A stretch of DNA of 64,000 bases from Proteobacteria bacterium UBA2133 (GTDB taxonomy: Bacteria > Pseudomonadota > Gammaproteobacteria > Arenicellales > UBA868): assembly GCA_002327725.1 (NCBI GenBank), contig DCXP01000070.1, positions 58,536 to 122,535 on the forward strand, in the 5' to 3' direction. The notes beneath the pieces are model-generated. The model saw nothing but the letters and a program-made list of their open reading frames with translations. It searched no databases and was not told the origin of the DNA. Shown here piece after piece: positions 30,268-40,404 of the stretch (its first letter is position 1; every line of letters begins with the position of its first letter). Position numbers and translations under genes: made by a program.

Positions 30268-31340
30268 TGTCGGGCTGGGGTTGGGCCGAAATTAGTTCCG
30301 AGGCGTTGTTACACAATCTGCGTCATGTCCGACGATTGGTCGGGAGCGCAAATGTCTCCGCGGTTGTTAAATCGGATGCCTATGGACATGGACTAGAGAA
30401 TGTTGCGGGCATTCTTAGTGGACATGTCGATGCCTTTGCCGTCGCGACCTGCGAGGAAGGAACTCAAGTAAGGCGAATTGATGCAGCGACGCCGATATGG
30501 GTCTTCCTGGGGTTTGCGGACGCAACAGAACTTGAAGCCTGTTCATCTCATCGCCTGATTCCGGTGGTGTCAAATTACCACCAGATCGAGTTGCTGTACG
30601 AAACACATCTGCCACTAACGAGTGTCATTCTTGAGTTGGATATCGGGATGGGGCGCCTGGGGTTTGATTTTTCGAATACACACCAGATGCTTCGGGAGTT
30701 CCAAAGCCGGACGGGTATCAGAGCCGATCTTATCCTTGGGCACTTGCCCTCGGCAGAAGGGGGAAACGACTCTGAGGTTCGTGGTCAATTTAACCGCTTC
30801 CTGGAGGAGGCGAACGTGCTGGGAGGGGAATTGACCTTGGCTAATTCCGCAGCAATCATGGCATATCCCTATAGCCACCTTGATTGGGTCCGTCCCGGCC
30901 TGATGCTGTATGGCGTATCTCCTTTTTCTGATTGCCGCGGAGACGACTCAGGTCTGCGCCCCGCGATGCGGGTATTTTCCCGGATTCGTGGGACCCGGAT
31001 GATGCGCTCGGGTCAAGCGATCGGCTATGGCAGCAGGTTCCGTTGCAAAGAAGATACTCGGGTAGGACTGCTGGGATTCGGCTACGCTGACGGCTTTCCT
31101 CGGCAGGAAATCTCCTCGGGGAGTGTGACGGTCGGTGGGCACAGGTGTCCAATTCTCGGTCGAATCTCCATGGATTCGATGATCGTTGATCTCTCAAAGG
31201 TGCCTTCCGCCCAAGCGGGCGATGTGGTCGAGTTGTGGGGACAAGGAGTGTCGGCCGAAGAGGTAGCCAGTCATGCGGGCTTGATTCCGCACCAATTGCT
31301 TACCCATCTGGGGCCTCGAGTAGACCGGGTCCTTTCTTGA
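30267..31340 (+). CDS. alr: Alanine racemase
   Basis: Alr makes D-alanine for peptidoglycan with PLP. The 357-residue protein has the PLP lysine Lys35 in VVKSDAYGHG, the DIGMGRLGF loop, the second catalytic residue in IGYGSRF and a C-terminal domain ending in MDSMIVDLS. Its ATG overlaps the last base of the dnaB stop (TGATG); a TTG three bases earlier is also possible. radA follows with the same one-base overlap. Confidence 0.96.
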   Translation: MSGWGWAEISSEALLHNLRHVRRLVGSANVSAVVKSDAYGHGLENVAGILSGHVDAFAVATCEEGTQVRRIDAATPIWVFLGFADATELEACSSHRLIPVVSNYHQIELLYETHLPLTSVILELDIGMGRLGFDFSNTHQMLREFQSRTGIRADLILGHLPSAEGGNDSEVRGQFNRFLEEANVLGGELTLANSAAIMAYPYSHLDWVRPGLMLYGVSPFSDCRGDDSGLRPAMRVFSRIRGTRMMRSGQAIGYGSRFRCKEDTRVGLLGFGYADGFPRQEISSGSVTVGGHRCPILGRISMDSMIVDLSKVPSAQAGDVVELWGQGVSAEEVASHAGLIPHQLLTHLGPRVDRVLS

Positions 31341-32719
31341 TGGTGAAATCGCGGCCTGAGACCGTGTACGTCTGCAGCAACTGCAGCGCAAAGAGCCACA
31401 AGTGGGTCGGCCAGTGTGCGACTTGCGGATCCTGGAATTCCCTGGACCGGACATCGTCAACAGCGCTTGCGTCCACCAGGGGCGGTCAACGCGACACCCA
31501 GGGGCCCAGGGTCCTTTCAGAAATTGAGGCGGCGGACGATAAACGCTACCAGACCGGACTGACCGAACTCGACCGGGTCCTTGGCGGGGGCATTGTTCCG
31601 GGATCTGTCGTTCTTCTAGGAGGTGAACCTGGGATTGGCAAGAGTACCCTGGCGTTGCAGGCGCTTGCCATGCTCTCTGCCGCACACCGCACTCTGTATG
31701 TCAGTGCGGAGGAATCTCTGGAACAGCTTGCAATGCGTTACCAACGCCTCGGACTCGATGTCCAGGGGCTTCAGGCACTGTCCGAGGGCCAGTTAGAGCA
31801 TATCGTTGAGGAACTCGGCCGGACAGATTACCGGATTCTGGTGGTGGACTCGATCCAAACCTTGAGCACCCATGCGCTCGATTCCAGTCCCGGCAGCGTC
31901 GGGCAGGTACGAGAATGCGCGGAAAGACTGGTGACCGCCGCAAAACGCTTGGGCATCGCTTTTATTCTGATCGGCCACGTGACCAAGGAGGGCGCGCTTG
32001 CAGGCCCCAAGACCCTGGAGCACCTCGTGGATACGGTCCTGTATTTTGAAGGTGACGCAACCAGCCGGTACCGTCTCGTACGCGCGTGGAAAAACCGTTT
32101 TGGTGCAGTCAATGAAGTCGGTGTGTTCGCAATGACCAAGTCCGGCCTGAAAGAGGTCAAGAACCCCTCCGCAATCTTTCTATCGGGAACCAAGACACTT
32201 TCCGCCGGGACCGCAATTTTCGCGAGCCAGGACGCTTCAAGGCCGATGTTGATCGAGGTTCAGGCGCTGGTCGATCAAAGCTCGCTTGGAAATCCACGCC
32301 GCCTCAGCGTCGGTTATGAGGGCCATCGTCTCAACATGCTGCTGGCTATTCTTCACCGTCACGCCGGGGTCAATCTTCTCGATCAGGATGTTTTTGTAAA
32401 TGTCGCCGGGGGCTTGAGGGTGGTCGAGACGGCTGCCGACCTTGCGGTTGCCGCGGCGCTGATCTCCAGTTTCACGGACCGGCCAATCGACCGCAAGAAC
32501 GTGTTTTTCGGTGAATTGGGGCTGTCGGGAGAGATCCGCCCCGTTCCTCGCGGGGAAGAACGCGCGGCCGAATCAGCGAAACTCGGATTCAAACAACTTT
32601 TTGCGCCCGCTGCGAACAAACTCGGTTCCGGCCGTGCAGGAAAACTGCTGAAGGTGGCATCGCTAGATACCGCTGCCGACCTTTGCGCGGCAATTTCCGG
32701 GCAGAAAGGGACACCTTAG
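31340..32719 (+). CDS. radA: DNA repair and recombination protein RadA
   Basis: RadA is a RecA-like ATPase and helicase that promotes branch migration during recombination. The 459-residue protein has the N-terminal zinc finger (Cys12, Cys15, Cys26, Cys29), Walker A GGEPGIGKST, the RadA-specific KNRFG (about 251) and a C-terminal Lon-like domain. The ATG at 31340 overlaps the alr stop by one base; the earlier in-frame codon lies inside alr. It converges with dapD with no clear terminator in the 37-base gap. Confidence 0.96.
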   Translation: MVKSRPETVYVCSNCSAKSHKWVGQCATCGSWNSLDRTSSTALASTRGGQRDTQGPRVLSEIEAADDKRYQTGLTELDRVLGGGIVPGSVVLLGGEPGIGKSTLALQALAMLSAAHRTLYVSAEESLEQLAMRYQRLGLDVQGLQALSEGQLEHIVEELGRTDYRILVVDSIQTLSTHALDSSPGSVGQVRECAERLVTAAKRLGIAFILIGHVTKEGALAGPKTLEHLVDTVLYFEGDATSRYRLVRAWKNRFGAVNEVGVFAMTKSGLKEVKNPSAIFLSGTKTLSAGTAIFASQDASRPMLIEVQALVDQSSLGNPRRLSVGYEGHRLNMLLAILHRHAGVNLLDQDVFVNVAGGLRVVETAADLAVAAALISSFTDRPIDRKNVFFGELGLSGEIRPVPRGEERAAESAKLGFKQLFAPAANKLGSGRAGKLLKVASLDTAADLCAAISGQKGTP

Positions 32720-32756
32720 CATCCTGGACGTGGTGAGGCTGTATTTGCGCTATCGT

Positions 32757-33575
32757 CTAAACGTCGCGCAGCAGTTCATTGATCCCGACTTTCGCCCGGG
32801 TCTTCTCATCGACCTGTTTCACAATTACAGCGCAGTAAAGACTGTGGGTTCCGTCCTTGGCAGGGAGTGAGCCAGAGACCACGACCGCACCGGCAGGCAC
32901 TTTTCCATATGTGATTTCCCCTGTAGCACGGTTCAGTATCCGGGTGCTTTGTCCGATATAGACGCCCATGGAAAGCACCGAGCCCCGTTCAATAATCACG
33001 CCCTCAACAACCTCGCTTCGGGCCCCGATAAAACAGTTATCCTCAATAATGGTGGGGGAGGCCTGTAGGGGCTCAAGGACGCCTCCAATACCCACGCCCC
33101 CTGAAAGGTGTACGTTTTTGCCAATCTGGGCACAGGATCCGACTGTCGCCCAGGTATCGACCATAGTTCCATCGTCGACATAAGCGCCAATATTGACGTA
33201 ACTCGGCATCAGAACAACACGTTGCCCAAGGTAAACACCGCGCCGGACCATCGCTGGAGGCACCACCCGGTAGCCCCCTGACGCAAAATGCTCGCGGCTG
33301 AAATTCGCAAACTTGCCGGGCACTTTATCAAAATAACGTGTGTCGCCACTGTCGATGACCTGGTTCTCCTGGAGCAAAAAGGAGAGCAGGACTGCCTTCT
33401 TAACCCACTGATGAACTACCCATTGCCCGTCACTGGGTTGTGCGACCCGGATGGTTCCTGAATCGAGTTGTCCCATGACTTCTTCGACCGCTTCCGGTAA
33501 CCCAGGCATCCCGGTTACAGCCGGGTCGGACCGTTGGTCAAACGCAGATTCAATAATTTCTTGGGTTGTGCTCAT
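32757..33575 (-). CDS. dapD: Tetrahydrodipicolinate N-succinyltransferase
   Basis: DapD succinylates tetrahydrodipicolinate in the diaminopimelate/lysine pathway. The 272-residue protein has the left-handed beta-helix hexapeptide repeats (about 105-220) with [20 protein letters not shown] and [15 protein letters not shown]. It lies 42 bases downstream of glnD on the same strand, part of the map-glnD-dapD block. Confidence 0.97.
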   Translation of the reverse strand: MSTTQEIIESAFDQRSDPAVTGMPGLPEAVEEVMGQLDSGTIRVAQPSDGQWVVHQWVKKAVLLSFLLQENQVIDSGDTRYFDKVPGKFANFSREHFASGGYRVVPPAMVRRGVYLGQRVVLMPSYVNIGAYVDDGTMVDTWATVGSCAQIGKNVHLSGGVGIGGVLEPLQASPTIIEDNCFIGARSEVVEGVIIERGSVLSMGVYIGQSTRILNRATGEITYGKVPAGAVVVSGSLPAKDGTHSLYCAVIVKQVDEKTRAKVGINELLRDV

Positions 33576-33617
33576 GGAGGCTTCCGGTTTCGAGGCGTCC
33601 CGCAGGACCCCCGTCAG

Positions 33618-36239
33618 TTAGGGTAATGCGGAGCGGATCTGTTCTTCGACACAGGCGCGTTGTGACGGGTCGGTAACGGGCATCCCATCGCGGTCGGTGA
33701 CATAGAAGATATCTTCCGCTCGTGCGCCAAAGGTGCCGACCTTCGCGTTGACCAGCCGTATTTTGCAGGAAAGCAACGCCTTTGCAACCTGCAGGAGCAG
33801 TCCAGGTCGATCCTGTGCGACCACCTCCATGACCGTGACGCTCTCACCGATTTCGGAATCAGAGAAACGGACGGTCGTGTCAATCGGGAAGTGCTTCAGC
33901 GCCCGGGGCAACTGAGTTCGCCTTGGAGGCAGATCTCGCTCGCTGGAAAGCAAATGCTTGCGGAGCCGCTCAACGACCCTGCCCAGTTCAAATGCCCGTG
34001 TTCCCTGATGCTCTGCGGCCAGAACGACAAACACCATGATGACAAGATTGGAGGTGAGCCTGTGTACCCGGGCGTCGACAATATTCATATTGAGCCGATC
34101 GAGAGCTGCAGTTACTCGGCAGAGGAGGTCCTCCGAGTCCGGGCTGCAAACGAGAAACCGCGCGGTCCCGGAGTCGGCCTCAAGACGAAGATCGACCAAC
34201 GGGAAGTCTGCGGCACTTCGTTCAAGCAGCAGGGTCGCATGCCATGCCAGAGATTCGGGAACGTTGCGCAGAAAATAGTCCTGGTCAAATTGCTCCCACA
34301 GGGTGTTCACGACGTCGGCGCGCACAGCACCCATAATCTGTAGCGTCTCCTGCTGAACATCCCGGATCTTGTCCTCGACCTGAAGCGGCTGCCCTTTGCC
34401 CCGTCGCAGCGCGCGACTGGTCTCGTGATACAGATCGCTCAGAAGTTTGCCTTTCCAGTCGTTCCAGACTTTCGGACTGGTGCCGCGCATGTCGGCCACG
34501 GTCAGGAGATAAAGATTGTCCAGCCGTTCCTGGTCTCCAACCTGGGAGACAAATTGGTCGATAATCTCGGGGTCGGAAATGTCCTGGCGCTGCGCTACCC
34601 AGGACATCAGAAGATGCATCCTGACCAGCCAGGCCACGAACTTGGCGTCGTAGTCACTGAGGTCGTGCGATCGACAGAAGCGGAGCGCATCCCGCTCGCC
34701 CAGCGTCGAATGGTCGCCGCCGCGCCCCTTTGCGATATCGTGCAAGAGGGCGGCCAGATAGAGCCGGTGCTTTTTGAAGAGCCCCTGCATCAGGTGGCTG
34801 CACTCCGGCAGCTCATCGTCGTGTTCGGTAATGTCCATCCTTCTGAGATTTCTCACAACAAAAAGAAGGTGCGCATCGACCGTGTAGACATGGAAGAGAT
34901 CGTGCTGCATTTGTCCGACGATCCTTCCAAACGCCGGGAGATAGGCGCCAAGGACTCCATAAGCATCCATTTTTCGAAGTGCCCGCGTCTGCCCGGACCT
35001 GGATTTCAGGATCTCCATGAACAATGATCGGCACCGGATATCTTTTCGGAATCCGCTATCAATGAGTTTCAGATTGGCCCGGATCAGTCGAACCGTGTTA
35101 CCCCTGAAGTCCCTGACTCCGGATTCCTGAATCAGGAGCAGAAAAGCCTCAATGAGCGCAAACGGCTGCCGGGTGAAAACTTCCGGGTGGGAAACTTCCA
35201 GCATTCCGTCAACGGTTCGAAAACGCCGATTGATGATGCTGGTCCGCTTTCGGCCGGGATGCAGAATCGCTTCTTCGAAATGCTGGAGCAGAATCTCGTT
35301 GAGCACGCGAAGCTGCTTTACCGTCCGGAAGTAGCGCTTCATCAGTTTTTCAACGGCTAGCTGCGCCCCATCCCGATAGCCGAACTGATCCGCAATTTCC
35401 CGCTGGTAATCAAAGAGTAGCCGGTCTTCACACCGGTTCGTTAGAAAGTGCAGGCCGTTGCGCAGCCGCCACAGAAATTCACGGCCCTTGACGAGCTCCT
35501 TGACCTCGGCTTCGGTTAAGAAACCTTCCTCGGACAGTTTTTGCAGATCGGGTGTCCCAAAGTAACGATGACCGACCCATTGAATGGTCTGAATATCACG
35601 CAAACCACCAGGGCCCTCCTTGATCTGGGGCTCGAGGTTGTAGGCGGTGTCACCGTAGCGGGCATGGCGGTTGAGCTGCTCCTCGCGCTTGGCCGCAAAG
35701 AACTTACGTGGGGACCACATTCTCGAAGGTGCGATTTTCGTCCTGAGGCGGGATAGCAGACCCGTTGCGCCGGTAAGATGCCGGGCCTCCATGAGGTTGG
35801 TCACCACCGTGATATCGGCCCGCGCGTGGCGAACACATTCCTTAAGGGTGCGCGTGCTGTGCCCGACCTGCAGCCCTACGTCCCAGAGAAAACGGACAAA
35901 ACGTTCGATTCGCTCGATCTCCTCCGGAGATGCATCCCGGCCGAGGAGTATCAGCAGGTCGATATCAGAACCGGGGTGAAGCTCTTCGCGCCCGTACCCA
36001 CCGACCGCGATAAGCGAGATTCCGGACTGACTGACCTGGGCGTCAACGAGGTCGCCCCAGACTCGCCCGAGGAGACTGTCGATAAATCCGCTGTAGGCGC
36101 TGATGATCCGGCTCGGCCGACCCCCGGCTGCATGGGCAGCGGCCAATCGTTTCCGGGCAATCTCCAGTTGCCGTTTGCAGTCATCGACCGAACTGGCGTT
36201 CCGGAAGTCGCACTCGAGTCCTAAAAGGCGCTCGGCCAT
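33618..36239 (-). CDS. glnD: PII uridylyltransferase/uridylyl-removing enzyme
   Basis: GlnD senses glutamine and uridylylates or deuridylylates PII proteins, setting nitrogen control. The 873-residue protein has the nucleotidyltransferase motif GGYGREELHPGSDIDLLIL (about 78-96), the central HD domain (HDIAKGRGGDHS, then HLLMSWVAQRQD) for the removing activity, and two C-terminal ACT domains (about 695-770 and 800-873) that bind glutamine. No PII gene is in the window. Confidence 0.97.
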   Translation of the reverse strand: MAERLLGLECDFRNASSVDDCKRQLEIARKRLAAAHAAGGRPSRIISAYSGFIDSLLGRVWGDLVDAQVSQSGISLIAVGGYGREELHPGSDIDLLILLGRDASPEEIERIERFVRFLWDVGLQVGHSTRTLKECVRHARADITVVTNLMEARHLTGATGLLSRLRTKIAPSRMWSPRKFFAAKREEQLNRHARYGDTAYNLEPQIKEGPGGLRDIQTIQWVGHRYFGTPDLQKLSEEGFLTEAEVKELVKGREFLWRLRNGLHFLTNRCEDRLLFDYQREIADQFGYRDGAQLAVEKLMKRYFRTVKQLRVLNEILLQHFEEAILHPGRKRTSIINRRFRTVDGMLEVSHPEVFTRQPFALIEAFLLLIQESGVRDFRGNTVRLIRANLKLIDSGFRKDIRCRSLFMEILKSRSGQTRALRKMDAYGVLGAYLPAFGRIVGQMQHDLFHVYTVDAHLLFVVRNLRRMDITEHDDELPECSHLMQGLFKKHRLYLAALLHDIAKGRGGDHSTLGERDALRFCRSHDLSDYDAKFVAWLVRMHLLMSWVAQRQDISDPEIIDQFVSQVGDQERLDNLYLLTVADMRGTSPKVWNDWKGKLLSDLYHETSRALRRGKGQPLQVEDKIRDVQQETLQIMGAVRADVVNTLWEQFDQDYFLRNVPESLAWHATLLLERSAADFPLVDLRLEADSGTARFLVCSPDSEDLLCRVTAALDRLNMNIVDARVHRLTSNLVIMVFVVLAAEHQGTRAFELGRVVERLRKHLLSSERDLPPRRTQLPRALKHFPIDTTVRFSDSEIGESVTVMEVVAQDRPGLLLQVAKALLSCKIRLVNAKVGTFGARAEDIFYVTDRDGMPVTDPSQRACVEEQIRSALP

Positions 36240-36266
36240 GTTTAAGACCTCAGATTAAGTTGCGGG

Positions 36267-37025
36267 TCATTGTGTCTCCCTGGTCAGGGCCTCGACCCCA
36301 GACTGGGTGACGGCAACGGTGTGTTCCCATTGTGCACTCAGCGAGTGGTCCTTGGTAACCACCGTCCATCCGTCGGAAAGAAGCCGGGTATGCTGTTTTC
36401 CAGCATTGATCATCGGCTCAATAGTGAAGGTCATTCCCGGCAGGATCTCCAGACCTTCGCCCGCGGTCCCATAGTGCAAAACCTGAGGGTCTTCATGAAA
36501 CCGACGCCCGATGCCGTGCCCGCAATACTCTCGGACGACCGAAAATCCCCTTGCTTCGGCACAGGCCTGAATCGCTGCGCCGATATCCCCGAGCCGCGCT
36601 CCGGGCGCGACTGCCGCGATGCCAAGGTCGAGGCACTCTTTTGCGGTTTCGATAAGTCGCTGCGCCAATACCGGCGCTTTGCCGGCCACAAACATCCGGC
36701 TTGCGTCGCCGTGAAAACCTTCTTTAATCACGGTGATATCGATATTAATGATGTCGCCGCTCTTAAGGCGTTTATCTCCGGGAATGCCGTGGCAAACCAC
36801 GTGATTGACACTGGTACAGATTGACCGGGGAAAGCCCCGATAGTTAAGGGGCGCCGGGACAGCGTCCAGTGTATTGACGATGAAGTCGTGGCAGATGTCG
36901 TCGAGCTCACCCGTCGTAACGCCGGGCTGGACGTGGGGACCAATCATGTCCAGAACCTGACGGGTCAATTGTCCCGCGGCACGCATCCGCGAGAGATCTT
37001 CCTCGTTTTTGAGATAAATAGCCAT
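36267..37025 (-). CDS. map: Methionine aminopeptidase
   Basis: Map removes the N-terminal Met of new proteins. The 252-residue type I enzyme has its five metal ligands in NIDITVIKEGFHGDAS (two Asp), GHGIGRRFHE (His), TIEPMIN (Glu) and WEHTVAV (Glu). It is divergent from rpsB across a 230-base gap, as in many gammaproteobacteria, and glnD follows after 27 bases. Confidence 0.97.
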   Translation of the reverse strand: MAIYLKNEEDLSRMRAAGQLTRQVLDMIGPHVQPGVTTGELDDICHDFIVNTLDAVPAPLNYRGFPRSICTSVNHVVCHGIPGDKRLKSGDIINIDITVIKEGFHGDASRMFVAGKAPVLAQRLIETAKECLDLGIAAVAPGARLGDIGAAIQACAEARGFSVVREYCGHGIGRRFHEDPQVLHYGTAGEGLEILPGMTFTIEPMINAGKQHTRLLSDGWTVVTKDHSLSAQWEHTVAVTQSGVEALTRETQ

Positions 37026-37112
37026 AGGGGTCTCAGTGGTTTTGCTGGAATTCTAGACGAACCGCGGTCGATTGCCCGTGGTGTCCGGATCCTTTCGGGT
37101 TTCGGGTACCGG

Positions 37113-37142
37113 GTGGCAGAAAAATCGCAGCTCAAGTAGAAT
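37113..37142 (+). promoter_or_regulatory. Probable promoter for rpsB-tsf
   Basis: GTGGCA (37113-37118) and TAGAAT (37137-37142) are 18 bases apart. The predicted start near 37149 is about 10 bases before the nested leader structure. Confidence 0.5.
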
Positions 37143-37159
37143 AGCGCGCCCAATTCCTG

Positions 37160-37228
37160 GTGCAGTACCTTCCACGAACGCCCGGGTGCCAGGCAACTCG
37201 GTTGCCGGGTCGGCGTTCCTGACTGCAC
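37160..37228 (+). promoter_or_regulatory. Nested rpsB leader RNA (S2 autoregulation)
   Basis: Three perfect nested stems lie between the promoter and rpsB: GTGCAGT (37160-37166) with ACTGCAC (37222-37228), GAACGCC (37176-37182) with GGCGTTC (37212-37218), and GGCAAC (37192-37197) with GTTGCC (37201-37206), loop TCG. In gammaproteobacteria the rpsB leader is known to be bound by S2 to repress rpsB-tsf; this structure fits that role. Confidence 0.7.
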
Positions 37229-37255
37229 TGAACAACAACCCGGCAGGAGTACAGC

Positions 37256-38188
37256 ATGACTGACGTTTCAATGCGCCAGATGTTAGAGGCTGGCGTCCAT
37301 TTCGGACATCAAACCCGTTTCTGGTCGCCCAAGATGGGCCCGTATATTTTTGGCGCCCGGAACAAGATTCACATCATTAATCTGGAAAAGACCCTCCCTA
37401 TGTACCGTGAGGCGCTGAATTTTCTCGGAAGTGTCGCCGCAGGCCGTGGGAAGATCCTGTTTGTCGGGACAAAGCGTCAAGCGGGCAAGATTGTTCGGGA
37501 GCAGGCGCAGCGCTGCAACTGTGCGTATGTCGATCATCGTTGGCTGGGAGGCATGCTCACCAACTTCAAGACGGTCAAGAATTCCATCGCCCGTCTGGTT
37601 GAACTCGACGAGATGGCGTCCACGGGTGCAACGATGGGATTGACCAAAAAAGAGACCCTGATGCTCGAGCGGGAGCGTGCAAAACTGGATCGAAGCCTGT
37701 CAGGGATCCGCGACATGAAGGGTCTGCCGGATGCGCTGTTTGTCATCGACGTTGATCACGAGCGTATCGCCGTGTCAGAGGCCCGCAAGTTGGGAATTTC
37801 CGTTGTCGGCGTCTGTGACACCAACAGCTCCCCCGAAGGGATCGATTATCTGATCCCGGGCAATGATGACGCGATTCGCGCCATCCGGCTGTATCTTCAG
37901 GGTGCAGCCGACGCCATCCTTGAAGCGAGAGCGGCCGCTGCACCCGTACTACAGGGAGACGCTGACGACTACGTCGAGGTGTCGGACGAGACCATCGCGG
38001 CATCGGCGGATGTTTCCAAGGCCGACGAAGAGCCGGATACGCCGAGCGAAAGGCCGGCAGTGGAAGCACCTGAGCCGTCGAAAGACGCAAGCGAAACTGC
38101 TGATGCATCATCCGCCACAGCAACAGCGCCTGATGATTCCGCCGTCGCCGACAGCAAGTCCGATACCACCACAGCTTCGGGCAACTGA
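37256..38188 (+). CDS. rpsB: 30S ribosomal protein S2 with acidic tail
   Basis: S2 sits at the head-body junction of the small subunit. Residues 1-230 are ordinary S2 ([54 protein letters not shown]). At 310 residues it is about 70 longer than the E. coli protein; the extra C-terminus is low-complexity and rich in Asp, Glu, Ser, Ala, Thr and Pro. GGAG lies before the ATG. tsf follows after 31 bases. Confidence 0.97.
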   Translation: MTDVSMRQMLEAGVHFGHQTRFWSPKMGPYIFGARNKIHIINLEKTLPMYREALNFLGSVAAGRGKILFVGTKRQAGKIVREQAQRCNCAYVDHRWLGGMLTNFKTVKNSIARLVELDEMASTGATMGLTKKETLMLERERAKLDRSLSGIRDMKGLPDALFVIDVDHERIAVSEARKLGISVVGVCDTNSSPEGIDYLIPGNDDAIRAIRLYLQGAADAILEARAAAAPVLQGDADDYVEVSDETIAASADVSKADEEPDTPSERPAVEAPEPSKDASETADASSATATAPDDSAVADSKSDTTTASGN

Positions 38189-38219
38189 ACCAGATCACTG
38201 AGCTAATCGAGGACAAAAC

Positions 38220-39104
38220 ATGCCAGTAACTGCGAGCGAGGTTAAAGCGCTTCGAGAACGGACCGGAGCCGGGATGATGGAGTGTAAGAAAGCCCTGACT
38301 GAGACCGATGGAGACCTCGACGAAGCCATTGTGCTGCTGAGGAAAAAAGGCGCCGCCAGTGCCGAGAAGAAGTCGGGGCGCATCGCTGCTGAGGGTATCG
38401 TGGAACTGGCCCTGAACGATTCTGCGTCTGAAGGCGTTCTGATGGAGGTCAACTGTGAAACCGATTTCGTGGCTAAAGACGACTCCTTTCGCGCCTTTTC
38501 AGCGGATCTAGCGCAAGCTGTTCTTCGTCATCGCCCGAATTCCGTAGAGGAAACATCTCAGTTACAGCTGTCCACCGGAGAAACTGTCGAGGCGACACGT
38601 CAGGAATTGATCGCCAAGATTGGTGAGAATATCTCGCTGCGTCGTTTCGAACTCGTTCAGGCTGGCGCGGGTGAAATTGCGGGTTATGTTCATGGGTCGA
38701 GAATCGGTGTGATCGTCAGGATGGGCCGGTCGGCCCAGCCGGAGTTCGGCCGAGATATCGCTATGCACGTGGCGGCCAGTCGGCCGGTGTGTATCGATGA
38801 AAACGAGATGCCGGAAGACCTATTGCAAAAAGAGCGTGATATTTATTCCGCGCAGGCGGCCGAAAGCGGCAAAGCCCCGGAAATTGTTGAGAAGATGGTG
38901 AGCGGACGTGTTAAGAAGTTTTTGAAGGAAAACACCCTCGTCGGGCAGCCCTTTGTAAAAAACCCTGACCAATCGGTCGGTGAACTGCTTTCAACCCATC
39001 AAGCCTCTGTCGTTTCGATGCACCGTTTTGAGGTCGGAGAAGGTCTTGAGAAACGCACTGACGACTTTGTTGCGGAGGTCATGGCGCAGGCCCAGGGAAA
39101 CTGA
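38220..39104 (+). CDS. tsf: Elongation factor Ts
   Basis: EF-Ts recycles EF-Tu from GDP to GTP form. The 294-residue protein has the N-terminal UBA-like domain (LRERTGAGMMECKKAL), the core motif VNCETDFVAKDDSF, and the coiled-coil and C-terminal helices. It is the second gene of the rpsB operon; pyrH starts 3 bases after its stop. Confidence 0.97.
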   Translation: MPVTASEVKALRERTGAGMMECKKALTETDGDLDEAIVLLRKKGAASAEKKSGRIAAEGIVELALNDSASEGVLMEVNCETDFVAKDDSFRAFSADLAQAVLRHRPNSVEETSQLQLSTGETVEATRQELIAKIGENISLRRFELVQAGAGEIAGYVHGSRIGVIVRMGRSAQPEFGRDIAMHVAASRPVCIDENEMPEDLLQKERDIYSAQAAESGKAPEIVEKMVSGRVKKFLKENTLVGQPFVKNPDQSVGELLSTHQASVVSMHRFEVGEGLEKRTDDFVAEVMAQAQGN

Positions 39105-39107
39105 GTC

Positions 39108-39848
39108 ATGGGCGAGGACGGTGGTGTTTCACGAGGCCGTTTTCTCGTCAAACTCTCCGGCGAATACCTGGGAGGACCGTCTGGGGCGGGTCTTAGCGAT
39201 GACCGCCTAAAGCGTGTCTGCAACGAACTAAAACGTGCCCATGCGGCAAGCGCAGGTCTGGCGGTGGTCGTGGGTGGGGGGAACTTCTTCCGCGGGGGTG
39301 CGTCCCTGCCGGAATCGCTCAAGCGCGTCACCGGTGACCAGATAGGCATGCTCGCCACAGCGATGAATGCATTGGCGCTTCGGGATTCGCTGATCGGCCA
39401 GGGCGTCGACGCCGACTGTGTCTGCGCATTCCCGGTTGGAGGGTTCCTCGAGTGCTATGACCCACATACGGTCCAGCAGAGCCTCGATCAGGGAACGGTC
39501 GTCATCCTTGCCGGCGGCACGGGCAACCCGTTTTTCACAACAGACACGACGGCCTGCCTCAGGGCACTGGAATTGAATGCGGGCATGGTGATCAAGGCAA
39601 CCCGGGTTGACGGAGTCTATGATCGGGATCCCGAGATCGACCCCTGCGCGGTGCGTTATGATCACATCAACTATGACTTCGCATTGGCGAACCAATTACA
39701 GGTCATGGATGCGACCGCATTCACTTTATGCCGGGAAAACGGGCTCGCGCTGCGGGTCATTGATCTTGGCATCGAGGGCAACCTCGAACAAGCGGTCAAA
39801 GGAGTGTCTGTCGGCACCCTAGTGGACTTAGCAGGAGGATCATCATGA
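39108..39848 (+). CDS. pyrH: UMP kinase
   Basis: PyrH phosphorylates UMP to UDP. The 246-residue amino-acid-kinase fold protein has KLSGEYLGG, VVGGGNFFRG, and the AGGTGNPFFTTDT nucleotide site. Most bacterial homologues have GEAL in place of GEYL. The stop overlaps the frr ATG (ATGA). Confidence 0.96.
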   Translation: MGEDGGVSRGRFLVKLSGEYLGGPSGAGLSDDRLKRVCNELKRAHAASAGLAVVVGGGNFFRGGASLPESLKRVTGDQIGMLATAMNALALRDSLIGQGVDADCVCAFPVGGFLECYDPHTVQQSLDQGTVVILAGGTGNPFFTTDTTACLRALELNAGMVIKATRVDGVYDRDPEIDPCAVRYDHINYDFALANQLQVMDATAFTLCRENGLALRVIDLGIEGNLEQAVKGVSVGTLVDLAGGSS

Positions 39849-40402
39849 TCGAAGAAATTCTCGCGGACGCGAAAGTGCGGATGGGAAAGAGTGTCGAGTC
39901 CGTCGCAGCAGAGTTCTCAAGAATCCGGACCGGGCGTGCCAGCACCGCATTGCTTGACCACATCCAGGTCGACTATTACGGCAGTAAGGTACCTGTTGCA
40001 CAGGCAGCGACTGTCAGTGTTGGAGATGCGCGAACCTTGGTCATCCAGGCGTGGGAGAAAACAATGATTCCCGTGATTGAAAAAGCGATCATGGAATCGG
40101 ATCTGGGCCTGAATCCGGTGACCGCCGGCGAAGTCATCCGGATTCCCTTGCCGGCGCTGACGGAGGAGCGGCGCAAGGAGATGACGAAAGTAGTCCGCCA
40201 CGAGGGTGAGAACGGAAAGATCGCCGTTCGAAACATTCGTCGTGATGCTCTAGGGGACCTTCGGGAACTGGTAAAAGAAAAACTGATCGGGGAAGACGAA
40301 GAGAAACGCGCAGAGACTCACATGCAGGAACTTACCGATCATTCCGTCGCGAAGATCGATGCCCTGGTCGCGGACAAGGAAGCCGAAGTGATGGAGGTTT
40401 GA
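39845..40402 (+). CDS. frr: Ribosome recycling factor
   Basis: RRF splits post-termination ribosomes with EF-G. The 185-residue protein has the usual RIRTGRA, VDYYGSKVPVAQAA and VRNIRRDA motifs and normal length. AGGAGG is six bases before the ATG, inside the pyrH 3' end. Confidence 0.97.
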   Translation: MIEEILADAKVRMGKSVESVAAEFSRIRTGRASTALLDHIQVDYYGSKVPVAQAATVSVGDARTLVIQAWEKTMIPVIEKAIMESDLGLNPVTAGEVIRIPLPALTEERRKEMTKVVRHEGENGKIAVRNIRRDALGDLRELVKEKLIGEDEEKRAETHMQELTDHSVAKIDALVADKEAEVMEV

Positions 40403-40404
40403 CC

